Of a DNA stretch of 64,000 nt, positions 50,655-62,480 are shown one piece after another (the first letter of the stretch is position 1; each line of letters opens with the position of its first letter). Below the pieces are notes generated by a model. It worked only from the letters and a program-made list of their open reading frames with translations, searched no databases and was not told the origin of the DNA. Origin of the DNA: Ramazzottius varieornatus (taxonomy: Eukaryota; Tardigrada; Eutardigrada; Parachela; Ramazzottiidae). The translations under genes were made by a program, and so were the position numbers. The DNA lies in contig BDGG01000015.1 in assembly GCA_001949185.1 (NCBI GenBank), positions 972,314 through 1,036,313 of the forward strand. Reading direction: 5' to 3'.

Positions 50655-52604
50655 ATGGGTTTTGGAGGGGAGGACAAGAAGGACGAGCACGACAGGTCAC
50701 CGTGGGAGGAGGAGGAATCTCAGACATGGCCTTCGATGGAGTCAGCGGAATCGTCTCCGCTGAAGAAGGAAACAACATCCCCGATGTCTCTGATACAGGA
50801 CAGTGGATTGTCCAGATCTTCGCCCTCCATATTTCGTGAGGATATAGAGAAAGTTGACTACGATTCTGAAGACGAAGGGAACGAATCTGCCACCGAGGAA
50901 CAGGTATACTGTAATCATCCGTCACTCCCATCTATTACGTAAATGTCTGTGGCTACGAACATATCCTAATTGTGACTTGTGTTTACTTAGCACTTTGAAG
51001 AGCATGCGTACGTCTGTAAGCGGCTGGAAAGAACTCTTGGGCTGGGGTTATGGAACGAAGTGACCGGAAATGGCGACAGAGACTTCGACGACTGGACTGG
51101 TAACATATTATTGTTCCTCATTCAGGCTGTGCCGTTGTGCCGTGTCTATAATTATAACGCCAGAGTTGCATCTTGGCAGAACTGGCCTATGTCATCGGAT
51201 CCCAGTATGGTACGAAGCTGGACTTGAACGTTGTGAAGACCGCAACGTGAGTATGCTTGTTTGTTTTCCGTTGGTTAGGAACTTGGTGCCCATGAACAGT
51301 CTGCTATGACTCCGATACTGCATAGATGCATATAAGAGAACCTGTTTTCTCGTCATAGGCGACACAACGTTTCCCCTTCGGCGCTGCTGCTCTGTTTGAT
51401 CTACCTGGAAAGGCTGCACTCCACCAATGGCAAAATCTCGGCTGACAACCTGATGAGTTCTTCGGAGCTGTTTATCGTCGCGTTAATGTCTGCTTGCAAA
51501 TACCTCTACGAGTAAGTTAAGACCTCCGTCCTACATCAAAACAACAACTAACGTCTACATAAGATTTGCTCTGTTGTATTTTGTAGTGTGGGTGAAGTTG
51601 GAGATTGCTACAATGGCAGTTGGGCTCGGCAATGCAGAATCCCCTTGAAGACACTGAATCGACTAGAAGTGCAGTTTCTGTCGGCGCTGGACTGGGACCT
51701 CCATTCCGGTGAAGCGGAATTCGAAAACATGATGGCCAAAGTCCAGACTGGGTGTGTATCGACAGACGCATTGTGATATCTCTGAAGAGAAAGACTAAGC
51801 CTGTTCTTCTTTCATTAGTATCGTTAACTCTCAGATGAAATACCGTCCGTCCATGACCTACTCGGATATGATGGCCCTCCTCCACTTCAATAACCTCTTC
51901 GCCTCCCTCTTTGTCAAAAGCCTCTTTTCCCGCATTGCAAAGGTAACAACGAGCTCACACTTTCCCTTGTCCATAAAAATGTTGTAACTTTGATATTTGA
52001 GAAGGGCGGAAGACGAATCCTGCTTGTCAGTCAGGCTCCTGCATACCTTTGCACCGTAGTAGCCCATGCCATTTTGTATGCAGGTGTATATTGACATGTG
52101 TTTGTCTCCTCGCAGGTTGTAGCTGTTCTGGCGGCCAGTTACGTCTCCTTCGGCGTTCTTTCTGTCCTAATGTACACCACTCTACTGAGCGCCCCTAGCG
52201 CCAAGAGAGGCGACCAACGCAGCCCTGTCGCCGCCACGATCTCGCGAGCCCATTCGAGAGCCGATGGTTCTGCCAAGAGTGCAACTGGCGACGCCCCACC
52301 TGCTCAAGACACGACTCTCCCTCAGGACTATGCCGACCTCTTGGTCGCTGTCCATGGACCTCTTCTTAGCCAGCCCACCGTAGCCTTCTTCCCTGTCTCT
52401 TCGCGCAAACATCGACAGCGAACCAAGAAGGTGGTTTGCTCGCACAAGAGCGATGAACCACTGCTCCTTTCAAGCTTCCTCCCCACACTGGCCTCCCCTT
52501 CCCTCTCGGCTTCGGACTTGAATGAATCATGGAGATGTGCCTATCAGCCTGAACGCTGGCGCGACAGTCTTTTCTGGCAAAGTGACAAATTGCTTTGCGC
52601 TTAA
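50655..52604 (+). CDS. CNPPD1: CNPPD1, cyclin Pas1/PHO80-domain membrane protein
   Basis: CNPPD1 has a PHO80-like cyclin box followed by a hydrophobic segment; its role is poorly defined. Exons: 50655–50903, 50991–51099, 51180–51246, 51359–51511, 51587–51751, 51819–51942 and 52116–52604, about 451 residues. The first exon is acidic and disordered (EDKKDEHDRSPWEEEE). The cyclin region reads ELAYVIGSQYGTKLDL, RHNVSPSALLLCLIYLERL, SSSELFIVALMSACKYLYD and LNRLEVQFLSALDWDLH, matching human ACISPCAMMLALVYIERL and LISMMVASKYLYDEGE. The last exon opens with a hydrophobic stretch (VVAVLAASYVSFGVLSVLMY) and ends in a Ser/Pro-rich tail. ATG 50655 is the first in the exon. Confidence 0.88.
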
Positions 52605-53296
52605 AAGAAACTTGACTAATATTCTTTCTTGAAACGGAACTGCTTTTTTTTCAGATTGTAACCGGACTGAGCTGGCCTTGTTTCTAGCTGTTGTTATTAT
52701 TTTCGTAGATGCGCTGGAATTCTCTGGGAAAGCTGGCTTCGTTTTGTGGTGTCAGATCAAAGCGGAAGCTTAGGCGGCTGTGTAGACGATTAAAGTCTGC
52801 TGATTTTACGTATAGGTGATCGTTGAGCGGGATTGGGTGATCGTGAGCGGGATTGGTGTCGTTCGCTAGTGCGAATCTGTGGCCACATGCTTGAGACTGG
52901 AAACGTGATAGGCCGCCACTTGGGTCTCTTGTTAGAAGATAGCGGACTTTTGCTTCGTAACAAGTATGCCGACTCTCTCGTCTCCGCAAGGTAGCAGTAG
53001 ATACGGCAACTGGCCGCCGCACCACCTCGTGGGTCCGCCATGCTAAGCCAAGCACAGGTACGGGTACACAAGTGCTTTCCCTCGACAACATCAACACTTC
53101 CTTTTTGGTTCTATACCCCAAGCTCTATGTCCAGCCCTTTCTTCCTATCTCCTACCGGTACATGTTTCTTGTCATACTCATCGTCGTGATAGAGTCATAT
53201 TTCATGACGCCCTATTATTTTACAGGATAACTGGATCAGCGCTGGAGATAGAGAGCCTACTTTGACAGTTTTTTACTGAGCGGAAGAAGTGTTTCG
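52605..53296. other. Intergenic region CNPPD1 / CUB protease
   Basis: Contains a short imperfect tandem duplication near 52815–52858 (GATCGT(T)GAGCGGGATTGG twice). A minus-strand frame of 145 codons (52684–53121) is open but unrecognised and treated as noise. Confidence 0.4.
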
Positions 53297-55722
53297 ATGT
53301 CGATGCTATTCATACCGGCCTTGTTGTGGACCTCCCTCTTCCTTCTATCCACTCGAAATGTGAAAGGTGGGTTTGGAGTTTTTTGTTTTCTTTTGCTCAT
53401 TGGCTCCATGTTGCCAACGATGATGTAACGTGCTACACAAGCGGATGTACAGGTTTCTCGAAAGATAGCGCCATCCGGACTGTGCATGGGGTCAACGTAC
53501 CAGTGGTTAGTTCCTGTCACCGCATCACTTCTGGGACGGCAAAGCAGGGCAAAATCAAGTCGCACGATGGCTATCCCGCTTCCGCCTACGCACCAGGTTA
53601 CAAGTGCCGCACCGTCATCAACGTCCCTTCTGGTTATACGGCCGAAGTCTCCGTGGGAGCCATGACCGGCAACAAAACCGCCTCCAGCATCCGACCCTGG
53701 GATTTCATCATCCTGGTCGACGGCAGTGTGGCGGCAAAGCTGGACTTTATTTGTCAAGTTGAGAAATATAAAGAGCTGGGAAACAGTAAGAAGACAACAG
53801 CCTTCGTTCATCATTATCCCTAATCAGTTCCTAATTATTTTCATATTATGTTACAGGCGGAGAAATGTATGTAGGTAGGATATATATTATATATTTCCCA
53901 TGGATGCTAACCATTGACTTTATTAGCTACAAAGTATCCATGTAATTTTGGTTATGGTTGCAGCGGTAGTGCAGAAGTATTTCGTTGTGGGCGTGCCGCG
54001 AACCATGAAGAGCAGCACACGGACAGTGGTGGTCGATTTCTGCACCCACACCTTCGCCGACAAAGAGCCAACTTCTCGCAAAGGGTTTGAGATCTTTTAC
54101 AAGGCGGCTGAACCGGCCACATTGGTGACCACAGACGGCTTGTCGGGACCTGATCCTTTCAACTCTGGAAAAGAAGCGGTCGATTACGGGACAACACCCG
54201 CTACGGCTACTGATCATCATGACAAGCCTGTTGGGTATTCCTGTGGCCGACCGCAGAGTCCTCCTTCAAACAACCCAAATCGCATCGTCAACGGTAAGGG
54301 CCAAGCAAAATGATCCTGCTTCGTCGGGCATATTTGGCAATTAATCAATCTGAGAATCTCCCTTGGCTGCAGGTAACTTTGCCCGTGCCAATAGTTGGCC
54401 ATGGATTTGCGCTTTGGTGCAGATGCCGTCGCTACAGTTTTGTGGATGTACGGTGGTACGTCTTGATACACGACAGGCGTAAAAGGCCTCCCTTACGGGG
54501 TACAGTTTTACTGGGGTCTGTTGTTTCTAGATTGATGAACGATGGGTAATAACCGCAGGTATGTGATACGAGGCAGAGAACCAACTGAGCATATTGTATG
54601 GAGTGAAGTAGGCGGAAGTGTGGCTTTTAGGACACTGTGTGGACGGCTCGACGGACCATCAGATCAAGGACAACGTCCAGGTTTTCATAGGGGTGGAAAA
54701 CCTGAAGATGGCCACGCGAGCTCACAAATACCACATACTGCAGGTGGTGCGCCATGAGAACTACAACGACCCAGTGGGCTCGACCAGCAACGACATCGCG
54801 CTGCTTCGCATAGATCGGCACATTCCCATCTCAAATGACTCCATGCCGGCCTGTCTGCCGACCAAGTCTGTTCATGATCCACCATACGCCCAGAAGGGAG
54901 CCAAGGGCCGTCGTCTCTGTTACGTTGCCGGTACGAAATATCGCTTTGACCGAATTTCCAAGACAATCCGGTCACACTTCCGCTTTCAATTTAGGCTGGG
55001 GTCGTCTGTACGATGGACAGTCTGCAGGTACATGCGAAGTGAAGAAGGCAGTTGACTTAAGTTACAATAATATTAGTTGTTTGTTCTTTTGGTCTGTACC
55101 AGCTGACGGCGGCAGTATCGGAGCCGGAAGTGACCACTTACAACAGGTCCGTGCTTGGCGTCTCTCTTGTCACATGACCGTTCCGTGCCACTCAAGTATT
55201 TTGTGGCTTCACAGGTGGCCATTGAAGTCATGTCGGACAGCGATTGCAAGACTTACATGGCTGGATACCTCATCACCGACAAGATGGTATAATATATTCT
55301 TGTACCAATGAAAGCGGGTGTCTTGATGAAAAACCCTTCTAATTTTGATCACGTCTCTCCTCGTAGTTTTGTGGAGGGTATGATCGTGGCAAATACGATT
55401 CTTGCCAAGGAGACTCAGGTGGAAGATACTATACATACACGCGCCTGGNNNNNNNNNNNNNNNNNNNNNNNNNNNNNNNNNNNNNNNNNNNNNNNNNNAG
55501 GCGCGTGTACGGCAGCTGCTAAAGTAGGTTTTACCCAGTGTGGTTTACCCACCAGGTGGACCTATGATGTGTGATGACGGAAGCGGCAGGTGGCTGCTGT
55601 ACGGTGTGGTGTCGTGGGGACTGGGCTGTGCTCAAGCCAAAGCGCCAGGAATCTACACCAACGTCGCACTCATGCGAGACTGGATCCATTCGAAAATTGG
55701 CCATCATCCCAGAAGACCGTAG
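53297..55722 (+). CDS. Secreted CUB–trypsin serine protease
   Basis: Secreted S1 protease with an N-terminal CUB domain. Exons: 53297–53366, 53453–53785, 53857–53874, 53964–54293, 54373–54455, 54531–54558, 54631–54930, 54995–55027, 55103–55146, 55215–55286, 55367–55418 and 55556–55722, about 510 residues. MSMLFIPALLWTSLFLLS is a signal peptide. The CUB spans exons 2–4 (GYKCRTVINVPSGY, RPWDFIIL, VVVDFCTHTF). CGRPQSPPSN…RIVNG is the linker and activation site. The catalytic triad is His in ITAGHC, Asp in SNDIALLRID and Ser in CQGDSGGP. Asp six residues before the Ser (DSCQGDS) predicts trypsin-like cleavage after Arg/Lys. Exon 3 is an 18-nt microexon. The last intron holds the assembly gap. All triad residues are intact. 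Confidence 0.92.
55449..55498. other. Assembly gap (50 N)
   Basis: Exactly 50 unknown bases within the last intron of the CUB protease. The flanks ACACGCGCCT and AGGCGCGTGT are perfect inverted repeats, so the gap lies in the centre of a palindrome that probably blocked assembly. Confidence 0.95.
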
Positions 55723-56244
55723 GGAACTAACCAAACGAGATCTGTGATATATATAGAGAGAGATGTTTTGTTCCATAACGTTTTGTAAAATTGGCAAAGG
55801 TCGGGAATGTTTCCCGTGATGTTTACGAAGCAAAAACCAGTTTTCTGTGAAGTCGTGCATCTGCCGATTTCCAAACGTGCCTAAAAGTGCTCAACAAGAA
55901 GTAAAGCTACGACAACAGCTTTTCGATTTGGCAAGAGACAGCAGGTCAAGGCCAATAACGCTGATCCCTCGACAAAAAAAATGGGAAGCTAGTCGTGCTT
56001 ACTCGCACGATGGTCCTCAAAGGTTCATACGTTTCCATGAGAAAAAGTGCGTTTCATTTCAAGTACTGTACCTGATACTCCCTATATCATCTGCCACGTG
56101 TATTCGAACCTTTTTCGTGGAGTGATTTTCAAGGTCGCGGTTCTCTCTCTACCTGGGACTTAGTACCGACTTTCCGCCTCAGTCCGTTGCTCACTTCGGA
56201 CCGTTTCGACTGTGCACATCGGCCTTTGCTCGGCCTACTACAAA
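55723..56244. other. Spacer between tandem protease genes
   Basis: Holds the 3' UTR of the first protease and the promoter of the second. No exon supported. Confidence 0.5.
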
Positions 56245-57690
56245 ATGCACCGCTCATTCCTCCTGTGCTGCATAGCGGCCATCATCGTTGCAGTATGGAG
56301 AACTGATGGTAATTTCTGACCCGTTGCTGGATTTTTTTCTCGCTTTATTTCGTAATAATACTTTGGGGCTTTTGCAGCTGGTGAAAGCACGGCCAACTTG
56401 GAGCGGAACAGTACTCTGCCTTGTGGTCGTCCACAAAATCCCCCATCGAAAGGCTTCCGCATTGTCGGCGGAGGTCTTGCCCAAAACAACAGCTGGCCCT
56501 GGATCTGTGCTCTGGTACAAGAAGTCAGTCGCCCAGGTCAAGGAATGACTTATCGCCAGTTTTGCGACTGCACACTGGTAAGTCTACAAGTGGCGGCTCG
56601 GTGACCTTTCGGCTCAATGCATGTACTTTCTCTGTTTAGATTGACAAGGAGTGGGTGGTGACAGCGGCTCACTGTCTGGAGAACCTGACGCCAGCCCAGT
56701 TCAAGTACTACGTCAAGGTCTACATGGGAGTGGAAGATCTGACCAAGGCGATGTACAACAGCAGCAAGAAGTACTCCGTTGCCCAACTGATCAAGCACGA
56801 AAGCTTTGTCATGAAGACCAAGCATAGCGATATCGCCCTGATCAAGCTGGACCGCCTGGTGGAACCCTTCGACAACGATACCATGCCGGCTTGTCTGCCG
56901 ACAAGGTACGTCGGTGCAGGCAAGTACGAACAAGTGGGCAGCTACGAGCGAAAGGTCTGCTACGTCGGGGGATGGGGACATACCAGGGAAGGAGGTGAGG
57001 AACTTTCACACATTTCGCTCATCGTGACAAGAAGGTGTGCTTGCATGGCCGTGTACTTATCTCACGTGTACGCTTTCAGAAACCACCAAGCAAGGGTATG
57101 TGGGCTCCGGTACGGACAAGCTGAAACAGACTTCGGCCGAAGTTATGGCTCAGGTTGACTGCCGCAAGAAGCTGCCGGTGACCGACACCATGGTAAGTGG
57201 ACTGAGCCTTGCGCATCTCAGCCAATTTGATAGGCCGTTAATCGTGCCAAGACCTAAGCCTTTGAGCGTAACTGGTATGAAGGTTTTCTTTGTAGTTCTG
57301 CGCCGGCTACGATCAAGGAGGTCGCGACACCTGTCAGGGAGACTCAGGTATAAGATATGCTTTTAAGATGTGCTTATTGATATGCATCGTTGCTAGTTGC
57401 CAGTGCTTTAGTTTGTGGTGTTGGCGGTAGGTGGACCACTGGTCTGCGATGACGGCAACGGTACCTACGTCCTGCACGGCATCGTCTCGTGGGGACCGGG
57501 CTGCGCTCGGGCAGGTTCTCCGGGTGTATACACCAACGTTTGGCAGATGAAAGAGTGGATAGAAAAGAGTACCCGCGTCAACTTTGTTAACGGCACTGAT
57601 GGTGACTTTGAAAACGCCGCCGACGACGATGTCACCACCGGGCCTGCCGGCAAATCCACAACTCCTCCACCGCCACCACCTCCTCTCTAA
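56245..57690 (+). CDS. Secreted trypsin-like serine protease
   Basis: Exons: 56245–56308, 56378–56577, 56640–56994, 57080–57192, 57296–57347 and 57431–57690, about 347 residues. [18 protein letters not shown] is a signal peptide. The pro-region [19 protein letters not shown] matches the linker of the upstream protease and ends at the RIVGG activation site; its Cys probably tethers the cleaved light chain. The triad is [14 protein letters not shown] and CQGDSGGP, with Asp at the specificity position (DTCQGDS), so cleavage after Arg/Lys is expected. There is no CUB domain. The tail after the protease fold is acidic and then proline-rich (DDD…PPPPPPPL). Tandem duplication of the protease part is likely; the CUB was gained or lost afterwards. 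Confidence 0.93.
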
Positions 57691-58010
57691 ACTCTGACTA
57701 ATGAGAAAAATCTACCCCCAATACTTTGTGCTACAGACGACTCGTGCCTTGTCGAAAAGTGTTATAAAGCACCCGCAGGCGCATTTTTCTCAAACACTTT
57801 ACACTTCTCTTCACATACGCCAGTAGGAAAGAAAGTATAAGAATCTGGGGAAAAAGAAGCTAGCACTATATTCGCACAGTGTTAAAGTTCAAAACGTCCT
57901 GTAGAGTTGGAAAAACAAACTAATACTAGAAAAAGAGTTGAACATTGAGGAAATGTCCTAGAGATATTGAGGAAATGCACTAAATCGACCTTAAAGTTGA
58001 CAGTTAGAAA
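57691..58010. other. Convergent 3' region
   Basis: 3' UTRs of the trypsin gene (+) and of the unrecognised gene (−). Nothing else seen. Confidence 0.5.
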
Positions 58011-59584
58011 TTAGAATGGGGAAGTTCGCTCTTTGAATTTGAGCAGGTCGCTGCTAATTTCTGCCAACTCTTCTTGTGGAGCCAAGATCTGTCGCCAGTC
58101 TCTTCGTCCTTTGAAGTCGAAGGGAACCGTGAATAGAGCTTTGGGTACTTGCGGCAACAGGGTGAGAAACTGGGCCAAGAAGGCACAGTCGATGACTTCC
58201 AGCTTTCGGCCCGTAGAGTCCTAGTGGATGTCCACTTACACCTGCCATTCTTTCTGCTCGGCACTGCGGTGCTCCAAGTGCCAGTCACCTCTGCCGTCCG
58301 GCCAGACGTCGTTGGCCTTACCCGGCTGGTACATCGCGTAGTCCATCCACCCTCGGTAAGACTTATAAGCAGCGGACACTCGCTCCTGAGCTTGGGTATT
58401 CAGGCTTGCCAAAGAGGTCTTCAGCCAATGAAGTTGCTCGACTGGATACGGCCAAAGTAAGGCAAAAAGGACGGCTGCTGGTTAGAGAGACTATTTGACG
58501 AAGGACTGACTGCACAGCTGGTTTTCCACGCCGTCGCATCTGCTGTCATATCTCGCTGGCGCTCCCTCAAAGTCTTCCCAGCTGAGATACTCGGTTCGAT
58601 GGCGTAACTGATGGCTGCAGTACTGTTCAAGCTGGTTTAGTCCTTCTCTCGTTATGGTTTCTTCGAGTCGTTCCATCCAGTAGGACCAGTTCCATGCAGA
58701 GTAGTCGCGGAGTTCTTCCATCCAGCCCGAGGTCTTAGTCGTCTTTGGTCTTTCTTTCTTTCTGCGGGACGCAAGCGATGCAGACCTTGTAGGTACACTG
58801 AGCAAAGACTACGCTTTGCAAGGGGGACAGCGTTTGGAATAGCGCACGGATGCCGCTCTTCCCTCGAGGAACCTTCTGCAAAGCCGGGTGGCACACTCCC
58901 TGATAGAAGGTCACTATAGTCAACAGGTGATGCGAATGCCTCATTGTCCGACCCAGCCTTCGCAGCAGTTCGTATCCGTATGAAAGGTCTTGGCCGTATT
59001 CATTGCTGCTTTCCGTAAATGTCATACATTGCGCATCTTGGGGGTAGGCATGCGCCGACGGTAGAAATCCCACCAGGACCAAGTGCTTCATTGTGGTTTC
59101 CCGCATGAGATACAGTCCCTGCCAGTATTTCTGATCATGGTCATCGTCTCTAGGAGGTAATCTGCCAGGGCGAAAGAACACAACGCCTTTGTTGAAGACG
59201 GCCAAGAACGACAGCCAATATTTCCATGCAGCCGATACCCTGCCAAAGAACAAAGCACCATACTGAGCAAAATTTTCTGCTCCAACTTCCAGCAAAATCA
59301 AAGCAAAACTTTGCGATACCTATTTCCGCAACGAGAAAGTTCCTCTTCATTCTTAAGATCAATCTCAGAGAAGTCGAGGGTGGTTCTTACCGGGACAGTC
59401 GTTCGGCCTTTTGGAGAGAGTGATAGCCAAAGGTTTCTTTCAGCAGATGCAAGGGACGTCGCTGCCACATTTCCGCCGCGCTGAATGGACTGCTCAACAC
59501 CTCGTCTTCCTCCATAGTCTCCATCCACCATCCCAAGTCTGCCAAAGAAGAAAGCGTCCAGAAATCGAGAGGAGCATAAAGCAC
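58011..59584 (-). CDS. Unrecognised gene, Trp-rich, ~430 residues
   Basis: Five exons can be read: 59401 to about 59584, 58799–59239, 58511–58761, 58441 down to 58242, and 58011–58220. Reading is continuous across all joins in consistent phase. The protein is rich in Trp, Tyr and Leu: LADLGWWMETMEEDEVL, SAAWKYWLSFLAVFNKGVVF, YGYELLRRLGRTMRHSHHLL, MEELRDYSAWNWSYWMERLE, YRGWMDYAMYQPGKANDVWP, VIDCAFLAQFLTLLPQVP. No family is recognised. No in-frame ATG precedes 59524, while the frame remains open to about 59630, so the start is unresolved. The last intron would be only 21 nt and another only 37 nt (see findings); alternatively the protein ends at the TAA inside the 21-nt segment. No signal peptide or clear membrane segment is seen. 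Confidence 0.6.
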
Positions 59585-60120
59585 AGACTGCCGTCTAACC
59601 GATTGGTCTAATGTTAAGTTGGCTCCATGCAGATCCGGTTAAGCAACTTGAGTTGAGCTTTTCCCGATAATGAAATCATCGTGAACTCTTAATTTTATCG
59701 CCCAAACATATCAAATGACCAAACAATAGAATTCAATTTCCTGGGCGGTACCACAGTGGCCGCAGCGAGAGCTTTCAGCTTTGCCAATAGGCATTGTCAC
59801 ACCCGGGGCTTCAAGGTCAAATCGCCTTTTTTAGCCTTTTTAAGTTTTCGGTTTTCGAGACGTTTATACCGTAATTGAAAGTCGAAACTGTTGACAGCGG
59901 ATCATTCTGTTTATTCTGAAGCTTCTGAGTACACACACTGCATTCTCCCGGCCGTTTTGCTTTTGGGTATTCTCGCTGGATTGACACCGGCGAGCTATTC
60001 GTTGTCAGCTACTCTGACTTCACAGGCAGCGCATGCACCTCAACCGGAAGTTGCACCTTTGACGATACTATTACTTCGCCACCGGAAGTCTACAATCAAG
60101 CAGCTAACTTATCCTACAAG
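59585..60120. promoter_or_regulatory. Bidirectional region, unrecognised gene / ETFA
   Basis: Upstream sequence of two divergent genes. The frame of the unrecognised gene stays open for about 45 bp into this region without an ATG. No repeat found. Confidence 0.4.
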
Positions 60121-62040
<1,920 letters not shown>

Positions 62041-62480
62041 ATTTATATATAATCCTCTGATATAAACTGCCTGACTGTGGTATTTTACAAAACATAATTT
62101 ATAATCTGACGAACTGCTTTCGCTGAAATCTCGCTTTGCTCCCGAGAGCAAAGCGAATCTTTTTTGTTTCGTCGTTTTCTTGCCAGAGGAATTTGGCTTC
62201 AGCCTTCAGGAAGGGCATACTTTGGTCGGTCTTCGGGCTCTCGCCACACTCTGGGCAAAGATACTTTGCGTCCTGAATCGGCTGTTTTTGAGAAATTGTC
62301 ACTCCTTAGTTAGACAAAGCTGAAGCTTGGTGCTCGTTCTTCCTTTCACTCTTATGTTCAAATTCAAACAAGCAGCTGCGGGGTTTCTTTCACCATGGAG
62401 AAGATGCTATACCCCCTACACTGCATTCAGACCAGGTAAGAAATAAATTACGTTGCCTTGCTGCGATTCTATTGCGTAGA
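62041..62480. other. Convergent 3' region ETFA / right-edge gene
   Basis: 3' UTRs. A minus-strand frame of 67 codons (62099–62302) contains CPECGES but has no ATG and no clear splice partner; a plus-strand ATG at 62354 opens a presequence-like peptide that ends after 30 codons at a GTAAG. Neither is called. Confidence 0.4.

Noticed and set aside
52684-53121. Minus-strand frame of 145 codons between CNPPD1 and the CUB protease
   Set aside because: No recognised family, no clean promoter or splice evidence; it spans a short tandem duplication.
62099-62302. Minus-strand frame with CPECGES, zinc-knuckle-like
   Set aside because: Starts with GTG, has no ATG, only one Cys pair, and no upstream exon that joins it.
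62354-62443. Plus-strand ATG with a presequence-like peptide and GTAAG donor
   Set aside because: The only continuation overlaps the last exon of the minus-strand Ser-rich gene, which is better supported.
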